This document shows positions 1 through 10,450 of a stretch of 64,000 nt of DNA, one piece after another. Under the pieces are notes generated by a model. That model ran no database searches and had not been told where the DNA came from. It saw only the letters and a list, made by a program, of their open reading frames with translations. The position numbers and the translations under genes are program-made. This stretch comes from Blattamonas nauphoetae (Eukaryota; Preaxostyla; Oxymonadida), in assembly GCA_033064195.1 (NCBI GenBank), contig JARBJD010000091.1, positions 1-64,000 of the forward strand, in the 5' to 3' direction. The stretch's first letter is position 1. Each line of letters starts with the position of its first letter.

Positions 1-794
1 TTCTGTGCTCTCAATGATTTCGAGAAACTGTGGATGAATCTGTTCCTTAAATGCTTTCTTTGTCTTTAATCTCTGATGTTCTGGATTTGAACTGATGAAA
101 TTTTCAACATAGTCTTCAAGCCATTGATCCCACATCCGTGCTGCAACTTTCGATTGAATGGAATTGAAAACCATATTGTCCAATATATTGTTGCTGACAT
201 CTGCAGGTTGTTCTCGACTTGCACGATAAACCTTCAACGTCTCATTCATGAATTCACCAACAGCTTTCTTCATGATTGCATATGGTTGTTTTGATCGTTG
301 TTCTTGCATTTCTGAGTAGCTAATGTCGTGATATGTTGATGGTACTTCATATGTACCAGTTTTGAGAAAATTTGATGGACAGCTTTGATTCTTCCCGTTA
401 TCTTGACGAAATTGTGAATATGATGTCTGACGACGTGAATCTGGTGTTGGATTCATTGAATAGTAAGTCTGATGACAGGTCGACTGTGATATGGTGCAAG
501 CATGAAACCATTGGGCGATCAGATCTTTGTGTCTTTGTCGTAGACCATCACATCAGGAACTTTACCATATTTTTCCATTTTCACTTCCCAATTGTGTCCA
601 GTTCGTTCAATAAATTCCAATGCTGATGGAACACTACTGAGTGCAGAATTGAATTTGGTGCGAATGTCATCATCAGCATAAATTTGTTTCATCGCATCTC
701 TGGTTGCCTGTTCATATCTCATTTTCGGTCTCTTCGCCTGTGCTCTTTGTGGTGGATTGAACTTTATATTTTCAGTCATGTTGTTTTCATACAA
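1..794 (-). pseudogene. Polinton gene of unknown function, runs off the left edge
   Basis: Minus-strand coding-like sequence begins near 794 (start MYENNMTENIKFNPPQ) and continues to the window edge. The visible part is hydrophilic and mostly alpha-helical in character, with no cysteine motif, signal peptide or membrane segment. I do not recognise the family. Its place next to the ATPase suggests a structural or DNA-handling protein of the element, but that is only positional inference. Condition: not clearly whole. Confidence 0.4.
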
Positions 795-975
795 AATAAA
801 AATGAAAACTACATTTTAAATGCAGATAAATCACAAATGAAAAGATCAACATCGGCAAAACTTTGGTTTCGCGGAGGGTGGAACCTTTTCATTGACAGCA
901 TATGTGAAGTGCTAAATTCATGAAGCATCAAACAGAAATGTTTCTCATGAAGTCCAATCACAAATACATCCAGAC

Positions 976-1652
976 TTGAATTTCAATCGCAATAGTGTGA
1001 ATGTCCTCGTTGGAAACAGAGGAAGTGGAAAACCTTTAATGCTCTTCGAGAGGTTGCCAAGCTCCAGTCTTGCTCAAGGCGTCGAAGATGGTCGAGAATG
1101 TCTTGAAACGAACTATTCCATCTGTTTGTCTTCGTCACTGATAAGAACATTGATCCAACATTCGATAAGTTCAAACCAATACTGAACGTTCCTTATGTGA
1201 AAGTCAAATACGATGATGCACTTCCATTTCTGTTGGAACTCTGAATCGAAAGCTGCTTATGAAGAAATTATTGACAATCAATGGCAAAACAGAATACTGA
1301 TGAATGCAGAGATGATCTCTTTGATCCACTGTACATTGATGATTTCTCAGTGAAGAATCTCCAAACGATTATCCTCCTTGATGACTGTCGTAGAATCCTA
1401 GGTGAACGGAGATCATCCAAAAATAGAATGACAATGATGGACTTGTTACTGGAGAATCGACAACCGAAATTCACTTTCTTTCTGACGATGCATGAACTCT
1501 TCAGTTTGTCAGCAGACATGAAGTCAAACATCGATTCGATGTGGATCTTTGGAGGATTCAACAAAGAACGAATCAGTCGAGTCTATCCTCAGTTGAACTC
1601 ACCAATTGACATTCGACAATTCTGGAATGTCTATCAACGAAAACAGAAATGA
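976..1652 (+). pseudogene. Polinton genome-packaging ATPase (FtsK/HerA, A32-like), broken
   Basis: A P-loop (VGNRGSGK) near the start, a Walker B-like IILLDDC, and downstream helices ending in a conserved block reading roughly FFLTMHELFSLS and SMWIFGGFNKERI follow the layout of A32-like packaging ATPases of Polintons and large DNA viruses, where the last part holds the sensor and arginine-finger region. In the family the enzyme pumps genome copies into capsids. It is the only plus-strand gene of the element here. The gene is broken. Confidence 0.72.
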
Positions 1653-1760
1653 AGCAATCATTCTTCGATACAATACTGATGGAGTAGCACTGACTGAGAT
1701 CAACAAAGAAGGTTTAATCAGAAGGGTCAGTTAAATTGAATGAGATTGCCAATCATCTCG

Positions 1761-2325
1761 TCAAGACTTCGAAGCCTCATGCTGAGTATCTGTCAACGTT
1801 CGTATTGATTCTTCAATGTCTGATAATCTCTGATCAATCGAGGATTCACCTATTTCATTACTTGATTTCCTAAGTGCTATCTCACCTCTTATTTTTGTTA
1901 TTCTGTATCCATCAATTTGAATCATCCGATTTAGTTTTTGAGTCGTCAATTCATTCAATTCCTTTCTGTTCTTTCCAAATATCTCTGAAAGTCGTGAATG
2001 TTTGTGAACTCTTTCTGTTCAGGATCAAACGGTTCTAATATTTTCAGTGATGTCATTTCACTGAAATAAAACTTCTGAAACAATTTCGAAACTACACCAA
2101 ATTAAATTCATTAATGAACTCTGGTGACAAATCATCGACGGAAGCAGCATGATATTTCGTGTGTTGAATAGGAACGTACACCACATTCGATAAACTGGTG
2201 AGTCCATTCAGCAATGATGCCACCACATTTCCGTGTTTGTATTCAATGAATTGTCCAACAAACTGAAACTGTCTTCGCTTCTTCTGAAACTTGGCAGCAG
2301 TTTTGTTCAGATCAAGATGAATCAA
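1761..2325 (-). other. Two small Polinton reading frames of unknown function
   Basis: Two short minus-strand frames lie between ATPase and integrase. One (near 1761-1958) is rich in Glu, Ile, Leu and Arg and looks like a short coiled coil (IDQRLSDIEESIRTLTDT). The other (near 2092-2325) reads KFQKKRRQFQFVGQFIEYKHGN and has a hydrophobic centre. Neither resembles a family I know. They may be remnants of a minor structural protein; the evidence is composition and position only. Confidence 0.3.
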
Positions 2326-2386
2326 TAGTATATTTCCCTGGTTTGTATCGCCAAAGCATCTGTGTTTTGATGTCGTTGAATGTTCT

Positions 2387-3145
2387 TCAATTGTTCTTCA
2401 CAACTGGAGATATACAGTGCTTCGATTTCACGATTGTTTTGTGCTTGCTGTGGAGTGAACTTGTTCCAGTATGCTCTCGATGAGGAGTCATGTTGTAGTA
2501 TTCCACCATCTGATTCATCAATGAATGATTTGCCATCTGTGTTGCATTGTCTTGGAATCCATCTCTGATTGTTCTGATCACTGGATCGACAATTCGATTA
2601 TGATTTGTGAATGGTGAGCTTGTGAAATATGTACTGACTTTCTGCTTCTCGAAATAAGAAGATGCTTCATTACTAGTCCAAGCAGATTCTCCATCACCTC
2701 GAATGTTGTTGACTTTGACACCACGATGATGAATGAGATCGTTGATTGCAAGTCTTTGACTTTGCCCATGATTTATCAAGAACAGGAATGACTACCAGAT
2801 ATTTTGTGTTGATGTTGATGGCAAAGAGATAAATCTGCAACACTGTTTTCGACGTTGGTGATTGAATGAAAACAAGATCAATTTCCCATGATCCTGACTT
2901 CGGTGAGAAATAGGGTCGATCACAATTCTGAGGAACCTTCTGTCTGATGTCTCTGTGGAGCACCAGTGATTGCTTCGACATGAACTGCATCTTCGACCTG
3001 AATGGATGAAATTTTTCAACTGGTCTTGTCTCGCCAGAGGTTTTGAACTTCGCCCAGGGCGAGTTGTCATTGGTAATCCATTGGCGTTATTTGCTCGTTG
3101 TTTTCCCGTAAGTTCATTGTTTGTTTTGGATTTGCTAGAGTCCAT
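2387..3145 (-). pseudogene. Polinton retroviral-type integrase (rve), broken
   Basis: The DDE core is recognisable: GSWEIDLVFIQ with the first Asp on the first strand, followed by YLFAININTKYLVVIPV, then a second-Asp block (NNIRGDGESAWTSNEASSYF) and a helix with the terminal acidic residue region (NRIVDPVIRTIRDG). This is the order seen in Polinton and retroviral integrases, which join the element ends to host DNA. The gene is broken. One double-hairpin repeat lies at its 5' side. Confidence 0.75.
3028..3065 (+). repeat. Double-hairpin repeat, copy 1
   Basis: GTCTCGCCAGAGG is followed by a TTGAAC spacer and a second palindrome, CGCCCAGGGCG. It lies in the integrase area and shares its consensus with five other copies. 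Confidence 0.6.
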
Positions 3146-3281
3146 CGGTGAACATATTCATCGTACCAATCTTGAAATGATCGTCCACCATACGGGATTT
3201 GTTTAGGATGAGCAATAATGAAATCAGTATCATCACTATCAACAGCTCTGGGTATGTGTGATAAAATAAACAAGTTACGAT

Positions 3282-4076
3282 TCATCTTCTTCGAATCGAC
3301 AATCTGTTTTGTGATGAATTGTTCCATTCGCTGTTGATTGTCCATGATTGAGTTCTCAGCTTTGATTTGTTCATCTTCTGAATAGTCTTTTGTTGATGAT
3401 CAAACATCCCTTTCATCACTTCCAATTTATCGAGGACTTGGCGAGTGGTTAATTCCGATCGTGTCACCTCTGATGGATTCATTGACACAATGTCAGGTAC
3501 CTGTGAAATTGTCAGAAATATATCTTCATTGAACCTTCTCTCCCGTGCTGGAAAATCATGATGTGATTGTCTCGCCTCTCCGAGGCTTCGATCCCGACTG
3601 GGGTCGAGTTTCAAACGTCTCTTCTTACCAGCTCTGATTGATGACGATAGTGTGGAATCGTCTTGCCTTTGCAAGGCTTCGACTTTCGGGTTCGAATCGG
3701 ATATTTGCTTTGGAATTGTTGTTGGTATTGCCGGTTGCCCAAAATGTATTTGATTGACTACAATATAGTATTGTCGATAAGCTTGGTATGCTCGTTCAGC
3801 TGTATATTCGTCAATTCTTGTTCTGAGAAATTGCTTTACGAATTGAACAATCACTTTCGTCGCATCTGAAAGATATAAATCAGTCGGTAATTCTGCCAAC
3901 AACCAATCATTGAAATAAGTTTGATCATTTGCAACCCATTTTCCGTGTGAATCAGAGACGTGATAGCCGGGTAAAATTTGTGTTGGATCATTTATGATAT
4001 TCGTAATTTTAATTTGCGAATGAGTTGTATATTGAAGTAATCTATTCACTAATGCATTGATCTGCTGTGTGTTCAT
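3282..4076 (-). CDS. Polinton protein of unknown function, 264 codons
   Basis: The frame opens with MNTQQINALVNRLLQYTTHS and is open for 264 codons. The N-terminal 130 residues look folded (aromatic and charged, for example WVANDQTYFNDWLLAEL); the middle is basic (AGKKRRLKLDPSRDR). Two copies of the double-hairpin repeat lie inside the frame without closing it, and they account for the basic Arg/Asp-rich patch. The start lies 63 bp from the polymerase tail, with a hairpin (AAAGAAC, loop, GTTCTTT near 4107-4123) between them. I do not recognise the family. Confidence 0.5.
   Translation of the reverse strand: MNTQQINALVNRLLQYTTHSQIKITNIINDPTQILPGYHVSDSHGKWVANDQTYFNDWLLAELPTDLYLSDATKVIVQFVKQFLRTRIDEYTAERAYQAYRQYYIVVNQIHFGQPAIPTTIPKQISDSNPKVEALQRQDDSTLSSSIRAGKKRRLKLDPSRDRSLGEARQSHHDFPARERRFNEDIFLTISQVPDIVSMNPSEVTRSELTTRQVLDKLEVMKGMFDHQQKTIQKMNKSKLRTQSWTINSEWNNSSQNRLSIRRR
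3569..3608 (+). repeat. Double-hairpin repeat, copy 2, inside an open frame
   Basis: GTCTCGCC...GAGGCTTCGA precedes a second hairpin, CCCGACTGGGGTCG. It lies inside the 264-codon gene and leaves the frame open. Confidence 0.65.
3660..3700 (+). repeat. Double-hairpin repeat, copy 3, inside an open frame
   Basis: GTCTTGCCTTTGCAAGGC (stem) is followed by CTTCGA and a weaker second stem around TTCGGGTTCGAA. It lies in the same gene as copy 2. Confidence 0.6.
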
Positions 4077-4138
4077 TTATTCAAAAATAAAGTTTGTGTT
4101 TATTTGAAACAAAGAACGCTGTTCTTTGTCTGAGCCCC

Positions 4139-7100
4139 TTAGGGGCATATTTTGTAATCCACTGCTTTCAGTCCGTGAATGAATGGAGGACATGATTCAT
4201 TTTCAAGTACAATTGCCTTCAGATGAATTCCACTGAGACTGAGTTTCTGCTGATGTATTTTCGCAATCTCAAATCCATTGGTGTCATCATCAGAATGAAC
4301 TCTTCTCGTCTGAAACGCATCATACTGATACTTGAACCGTTTTACGGTGAAGTTCAATGTTGTTGTCACTGTTTTCTCTCCACTAAGACACTTCACATAA
4401 TCGTCACTCGTGATGTTTGTTTCTTCAGAGATACTCCTTTGATCTTGCATTTCTCATCTAGTGAGTAACACTTGGGTGCAAGACAGATCATCTGTTCACC
4501 TTCCTTTTCAATTGCTAGTCCTAACAGTTTCTTCTCATCATCAACTCCTTTTCAGGATTGGGAAACCATTCATATTTGTGAGCATCATAGAATTCCTTGT
4601 CAGCAATCACGGATTCAAATTGTTGATGAATTCCAGCATTTGGATCTCCACTAATCGCCCAATATGCAGAGTCAGTATCTCCCTCACAGAAGTGAATCTT
4701 GTTCATGTCTAGGCATTTATACATGCAGTTGTAGATGAAATTCAGATACCAGAACTTGGCATTGTCGAGTGTGAATACTGCTTCTTGCAGACATGTTTTG
4801 CATGATGCTTTCTCTGTCTTCAATCACAATGTAGTTGTCCTCATTGATCTCTCTTGTCGCCACAAATCCTTTCATCATTTGTTTCAAGTATGTTCTCTTC
4901 TCATTGCAGATTGTGATTGAGTTGTATTTCTCAGTGTTCATTCCATCGTATCCGTAACTTCCATTCAAGTTGGTCTTACAGAACTGTTCCTTTCCCTTGT
5001 TTCCAACCTTCATTGCTTCAATTCGATCATTCATGAACGAGGTCACGAATGGTTCAAATCCAGCATGTCTCGAGAACACCATCACACTCTGAATGTCATC
5101 AATAATGAAGTGACAGTAGTCGATGAGGAACCACAGATAGTATGTCGAAAAGAACATATACTGATCGTGTGTGCTCAAAGTTGGGTCAGCTTCCGTTGTT
5201 TGTCATCAGTCTTCAATCCATGTTTCTTCATCAACGAATAAGTCTTCTCTCCAATGTTTTTCTTCTGTTGTATTGACCACAATGTTTCTGAAGATCGGTG
5301 GGAAGTTAATGAAATCATTGATGTACTTCTCATCGATGTGTCCTTTCAACTCTGCAACGAATAGTGTCTTCTGATTCTTGTCTTCGATGATCTCACGACA
5401 TTGAGAATCATTTGTGAGGGTATACAAGCATCTTCCTGGCATGTACATTCTGTGATTCGTATACGGATTGTTCTCGTTCTTGATTGAGGAGAAAGCACTT
5501 GGATACAGTGAATTAAAGTCAACACCACAAACGTGAGTCATGATGTGTTCAGTATCGGTTGATTTGACAACACCATCTTCAAATGAGAAGTGATTGATTG
5601 GAGTCACGTCTTTGATGTTCTGTCTGTGCTGAACATTCGATAATCCACCAGGAACTGCTGCTCTCAGTTTGTGATATGTTTGCTCATGTGTCAGAGTCAT
5701 TGGTAATGATTTCCAGATGCAGTACTTCTTGAGTTGAATTCTCAATCGTGTGAGATGCTCATCCTTGTCTGACTTGTAGGTGTTGCAGTAGTCACAGCAG
5801 ATCTTCACGTTCTCTTTAGAATGTCCTTTTGCATTGTCGATTCGATCCAGTGTTGGTCGAACTGCTTGTGAGAAGTGACTCTTGCAGATATAGCACACTC
5901 TCTTGCACTGTTGAACAAACCAATCGTAGTCTGCATCAGTGACATTTTTGTCAGTACTACGATTTGCTTTCTGGTCTTGATAAATGTACGATGCAACTTT
6001 GTACTTCCAGTATTGCTTGGTGATTTTTATTTCTCCAGATTGATCCACTCCATTGAAATCATCATCGATATCGAAGTCCTTGTACGCACAGGCATACTTG
6101 ATTGCAGAAGCATTCGCTGACAGTGAGAGATTGTGCAACATGTCCACTTTGTATTGGAAGTTCAGATCGATCAGATTGTCCAGTGGTGCAATCATGCATT
6201 CGACGTCTCTGATGTTGTAGAATTTCAGATATTCCCATCTGTTCTTAAATCCTTGTTTGTTCCAATCATCAAGGTACAATTGATAATCAGTCTCTGACAT
6301 TTCACTATTGTTCAGACTGGAGTAGAATTCATATTTAGAGAATGGTTCAGGTTTGCTCAGCACTGCATCGTAGTCTGATGAATCAAATGATTCGTATGCA
6401 AAGAATGATTTCTGGAGGCTCGCCAGAGGCTTCGCACCCTCCTGAGGGGAGAGTGTAGTGTTTCCACCAAAGGCTTTAACTGCATTATCCAAAGTCATTG
6501 GTCCTGTATACGACATCATATCTATGAATCGAAGAACTTGCTGCGTCTTCTCATGTCTGATCAATACTTGTTTGTACTTCGTTGTTGATCCAAGGAAGCT
6601 CACGACTTTCCAATCCTTGTCAACGAGATCACGGAAGATGAGATTGATGTCGAATCTTGAACTATTGAATCCTATGACACTGACTTCATTCTGAGATGGA
6701 ATCTCTGGGTCTTCGTAGTAGTTGTCCTCTCGTACTGTCTCAGCATATTTGAAGAGTTCTCTGATCCATTGCTTCACAAAATCCTTTCCATCTCGAAGAT
6801 CAAAGTAGATTGACTTCACTCCTGATTTTGTCCTAATTGCTGATGCGACGGAGAGAGGCTTCAAATGTGAGATCAACTGAGTATTATCATCAGAGAATAG
6901 ATTGTCAAGAATGAGATCTTCCATAGTTTCGAAATCGTAAGTGATGTAGTACTGTGTTGGTTTGAATTCGTCTTGTCTTTTGTGTGCCATCAGAAATTCA
7001 TGGGTCTTATTGTTGAGAATATGTGGAACATACGGTCTTGGTGTACGATCGAGGGAGATCTTCTTCACATGTTTTCCATCAAGTTCTTTGCATTCTGCTA

Positions 7101-8553
7101 AATGCTTCCCATAGTATCTCTTGAAGTTTGTATCTTTCACTTGAAATCCTCTTGATTGACAATAAGGACACAGTTTATATCCAGTGATTTTCTCAGGATC
7201 AACAATGTACATCAAATGAACAAGCGTTGCAGTGAGTGGAATCATCAGAACATTTAGAACTTTTGAATCATCATTCTCGTTGATGTACGATTGACTGAGG
7301 AAGTAACGTTTCTTATCTTCATCGTATTCATAGATGTGAACTGTGATGTTGAATTTTGTCATTGCTTTCTCCATATCACAAGCAATATCAAAGCCAGGAT
7401 AATTGCGTAAATACTCCGTTAATTGATGTGATCGAAGGTGTGTAAGATTCTCAAATTCTGCAAACAGTTTGTACGCTTCTGTGTTTCTCATATTGATTGA
7501 GATTTTCTTACCAGGAATTTCAGGAAGTGTGAGGAACGATAATGATTGAAAGAAGCAAATGTTGAACTCAGAATCAATGTACCGAATGTTTCTCGTTTTG
7601 ATGTGTTCACAAAGGATGGCATTCGCTTTCCCTGCCACTGGAAATCGATACACAGCAACAAGAATGGAATGGAAAGCAATGAACATTGTTTTCGTATCCA
7701 TGAGTGTTCTCTCTTGTGATTCCTTGATGAGATTGATTGCATATTTGGAATACTCATTGATATCCGGCTCGTTTCTGATCACCGTCGGAAAACTCTTCGA
7801 TGAATTCTCCAGTTCTGGTCTGAAATCGTTGTACAATGTCTCATCACCATCTTTTCTTTCAACGATCTTTCCAAAATCGATGCTGATCTTGAAAGGATGA
7901 TCCTTCTCTTTGTCGAACACCGCTTTGATGAAGGTTGTGATTTCCTCAACGTTTTTCAAATGATTGTGAAAATACAACTGATAAGGTTTTCCATTATCTT
8001 CGACCTTATCAACCTCATTCTTTTTGAACTTCTTTCGTGCTTTCAATAAACAAGAATCAAATGCAGTTTTGTTTCGTGGTTCCGCAAGTAAGATACATTC
8101 ATTGAATCCATCAAATTGCTTCACTTCTCTGTTTTCCATTTGTTCATTTTTCTTTTGAATAATCAACAGATTCTTCATCCAATGATCCACCAATTTCTCC
8201 TCAATCGACTTCAGTTTCCGTGTGATTTTGAACACTTCACTTTTCAATTCAGTTTCGTTAATTCTCGGATGTGCTTTCATATCAATGATGATGACATTGT
8301 GATCCTCTGTCGACATCTCTCGTCTGTTTTTCACTTCTTTCAGAAACAAACGAAGATTGGAGAAGGTGAGATTTGTTGTTGGATATGGAAACTCAACATC
8401 TCGGTGTCGTAGCATTGAAAGGAGAAATGAATAATGATGTTGATATTTTGTACTATTTGGATTGTATGTTCGACCATCATCAAATCTGAAAACTGAATTT
8501 GGAAATAGTTCTTGAATTTGTCGAATATCATTTTTACGTGAGACTGTTGTCAT
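4139..8553 (-). pseudogene. Polinton protein-primed DNA polymerase B with HNH-like module, broken
   Basis: Family B motifs appear in order: Exo I (YDFETM), Exo II (GFNSSRFDINL), Exo III (YNIRDVECM), polymerase motif A (DFNSLYPSAF), motif B (KTNLNGSYGY) and motif C (GDTDS), then a tail with DDYVKCLSGEKTV that suits the thumb. In the family the enzyme copies the element using a protein primer. The N-terminal ~480 residues hold a Cys-containing block (DSEFNICFFQSLSFL) that may be an OTU-like protease relic, and a CPYC...H...C zinc-binding site. Between Exo III and motif A is an HNH/treble-clef-like module (CYICKSH, then LDRIDNAKGH, then CCDYCN). A double-hairpin repeat sits in the coding region near 6417. 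The gene is broken, although most of it is open. Confidence 0.85.
6417..6453 (+). repeat. Double-hairpin repeat, copy 4, inside the polymerase coding region
   Basis: GGCTCGCCAGAGGCTTCG is followed by the palindrome CCCTCCTGAGGGG. It encodes TTLSPQEGAKPLASLQ in the polymerase frame. Confidence 0.6.
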
Positions 8554-8596
8554 TTACTACAAATTAAAAAATAAAAAAATAAAAAAAGATTCGTCA

Positions 8597-8932
8597 TTAT
8601 TTTTGATTTGTCAAAGGTGGTTTATTCTTCGCTTTCAACCATGAATCGAGTCGAATTCGGTAAACTTTATCATCTCCAATCACCCGATACGTGAACGGTG
8701 TGAGCACTTGCTTGTACTCACCGACGAGTTCACAGTTGTACTTCCTCAGTTCATTCTCCACAAAGGATTGAGTGTAGTGTCGACGTTGTGACATGTGAGG
8801 ACGATTACCTTGATTCCACAACTTTGGTTTTATCCTCCATTCGACGCCTTCATGGACATACGTCACCGGTGTTGACCCGTGAATGTAATCAGAAACGAGC
8901 TCACAATTCTCCTTTTTCATCGACTCGATCAA
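8597..8932 (-). CDS. Small Polinton protein with two repeats
   Basis: The frame reads MIESMKKENCELVSDY and holds two copies of a ~45-residue unit: NCELVSDYIHGSTPVTYV...WRIKPKLWNQGNRP and NCELVGEYKQVLTPFTYR...YRIRLDSWLKAKNKP. The layout resembles the beta-rich repeats found beside zinc ribbons and nuclease domains in phages and giant viruses, but the cysteines of those repeats are absent. It is probably DNA-binding (inference). It is the last gene before the right terminal zone, 44 bp upstream of the polymerase start. Confidence 0.45.
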   Translation of the reverse strand: MIESMKKENCELVSDYIHGSTPVTYVHEGVEWRIKPKLWNQGNRPHMSQRRHYTQSFVENELRKYNCELVGEYKQVLTPFTYRVIGDDKVYRIRLDSWLKAKNKPPLTNQK

Positions 8933-8972
8933 CGCTTGCTTTGCATTCGTTCGACGTCTTTGGTTATAGATT

Positions 8973-9026
8973 TCTCGACCCCTGTCGGGTTCGAAGCTCG
9001 CTGAGAGTCTTGCCTTGGCAAGACTG
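8973..9026 (-). repeat. Double-hairpin repeat, copy 5, longest
   Basis: Read on the minus strand: a near-perfect stem AGTCTTGCCAAGGCAAGACT, then GCTTCGAA, then CCCGACAGGGGTCG. It lies in non-coding DNA between the last gene and the terminal zone. Confidence 0.65.
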
Positions 9027-9032
9027 TTGCAT

Positions 9033-9689
9033 TCATTTAGTACAAAATAAAAAAATAAAAAAAATGCCCATAACTTTTTTAACTACCGATCCGATTTCAA
9101 TAAAACTTGCACCAATGAATTCGCCGTGTCGGATATGACCATGGATGAAAATATTTTCAAGATCTAAAAATATGTCCATATGTCTGTCTGTCCACGTTTT
9201 TGGTAAATGAATTATTAGACCCCTATATCGGGGCCCACGGGGCCCACCTGGAATTTCGAGGAATTTGTGCGAATAATCCATGTCTAGTGACTTTTTCTAT
9301 ATGCAAAATCGAGTCCTCGATCGATTGCGAGTGGTTTCGAGTCTGGATCTCCGTTGGTTGTCAAGATATGGCCGTTTTTCAAAAATTATGATCCAATTTT
9401 TCGATTTTTTGACTACAGAACGGTACAGATCTCGACGAATACTCTCACTGAGAGTTCGAAGCCTCTGGCGAGACTTCACCGATTTTGATCCGGTTTCTAT
9501 TGATCGATGACTCTCACCGTCATTCAAACATATATTTTTCAACATTTTTGTCAAAATTTCATTCAAATTTTCACTCCATACACACGAAGAAAAACACTGT
9601 TTTTGATGAAGTCACTGAGAAAAAATGACGAAAGATGGCGCTTTTCACCACTTTTTCAATGTGGTTCCCAATTCGTTCTATACACTACT
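9033..9689. repeat. Right terminal zone of the Polinton (probable terminal inverted repeat)
   Basis: No convincing gene lies here. The zone is A/T-rich, holds an inverted GGGGCCCAC doublet near 9225-9246 and one double-hairpin repeat, and ends near TATACACTACT at 9689, which on the other strand starts with AG as Polinton ends do. The partner repeat would be outside the window, so the terminal-repeat call cannot be tested here. Confidence 0.4.
9429..9475 (-). repeat. Double-hairpin repeat, copy 6
   Basis: Read on the minus strand: GTCTCGCCAGAGGCTTCGAA is followed by the stem ACTCTCAGTGAGAGT. It lies inside the terminal zone. Confidence 0.65.
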
Positions 9690-9806
9690 TTCAGGGTTGC
9701 TTGCACGGACCGGGTTAAAGACATTTCTAAGAAATCAATTCGACGTTCCACACAAAAAACTCATACACAGAGAAAAATAGTGGAATTCGTGAAGATGTGA
9801 ATCCTA

Positions 9807-10338
9807 TCACACGTAACAGTGTTTTAGACCAAGAGGACGACACGTTGGGTCACTCTCATCCTTGAACTGCGCGATCTCGACCAACTGACTACAATGCATG
9901 ATGTCAGTTGCTTCATCCACAATTAACGAGAAACAAGATGCCATACGCAGTTGTTGAAGAACATCAGCATGGAGTATTTCGCCAATGGAGAGTGTTAACC
10001 GTTTTTGAACGTCCTTCGATATGAATTTTTGTTCCGTTAATCCGTGCACTCAGTGCATTGTCCTTCCGTTTTCCTATTTCTGTCATCATCATCCCGATTC
10101 TGTTCTCAGCCCTCATTGCCGTTCGTCCAAGTGACAAATCATGACTTTGTGGAGAGACATGTTGTATGATTGTCTTTTTGGTGTCAACTCGGATTGGAGT
10201 GTGGATCAAATGATCCATATGTCCACCCCTCATTGGGATCCATTCAGTGCATATTTTGCAGATAAGACCATTGCCTACAATATTTTCCCAGACGGACTCA
10301 CCAGACCTTGTTGGTGTGAGACTTTGACTGGCAACCAT
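9807..10338 (-). pseudogene. hAT-type transposase, N-terminal part, truncated
   Basis: On the minus strand a BED-like zinc finger (CKICTEW...HMDHLIH) is followed, after a frame change, by the first catalytic block FSLIVDEATDIMHCSQLVEIAQF, whose DEATD holds the first acidic residue of the hAT DDE triad. The remaining catalytic core and dimerisation domain are missing, and stop codons follow directly. It lies about 120 bp from the proposed Polinton end, so the Polinton may have landed in or next to this older element. It is a decayed DNA transposon. Confidence 0.65.
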
Positions 10339-10450
10339 CGCTTCACGAACGAGTTTTGGAGGAGAGGAGGGCTTATCTTGGAATATTGAAGTCGTTTGAG
10401 AGACTTAACTGTTAATACTTGATTCCGAAGGATTATGATCGGTTTTTTTG

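Larger units (their letters stand above)
1..9689 (-). mobile_element. Polinton/Maverick, pol-side part, left end outside the window
   Basis: The stretch encodes the diagnostic Polinton set: a protein-primed family B DNA polymerase, a retroviral-type integrase and a FtsK/HerA-type packaging ATPase, plus small lineage-specific proteins. Most genes read on the minus strand; the ATPase reads on the plus strand. No capsid protein is recognised, and it probably lies beyond the left edge. The right end is placed tentatively near 9689, where the outward-reading strand would start with AGTAGTGTATAG; Polinton ends typically start with AG. The element is broken, with roughly ten interruptions spread over ATPase, integrase and polymerase, yet long stretches remain open, so the insertion is probably young on an evolutionary scale. 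Family assignment is firm; the boundary is not. Confidence 0.88.

Noticed and set aside
4131-4146. GCCCCTTAGGGGC palindrome as a seventh double-hairpin repeat
   Set aside because: Lacks the first stem and the TTCGAA spacer; noted only as an isolated hairpin between Polinton genes.
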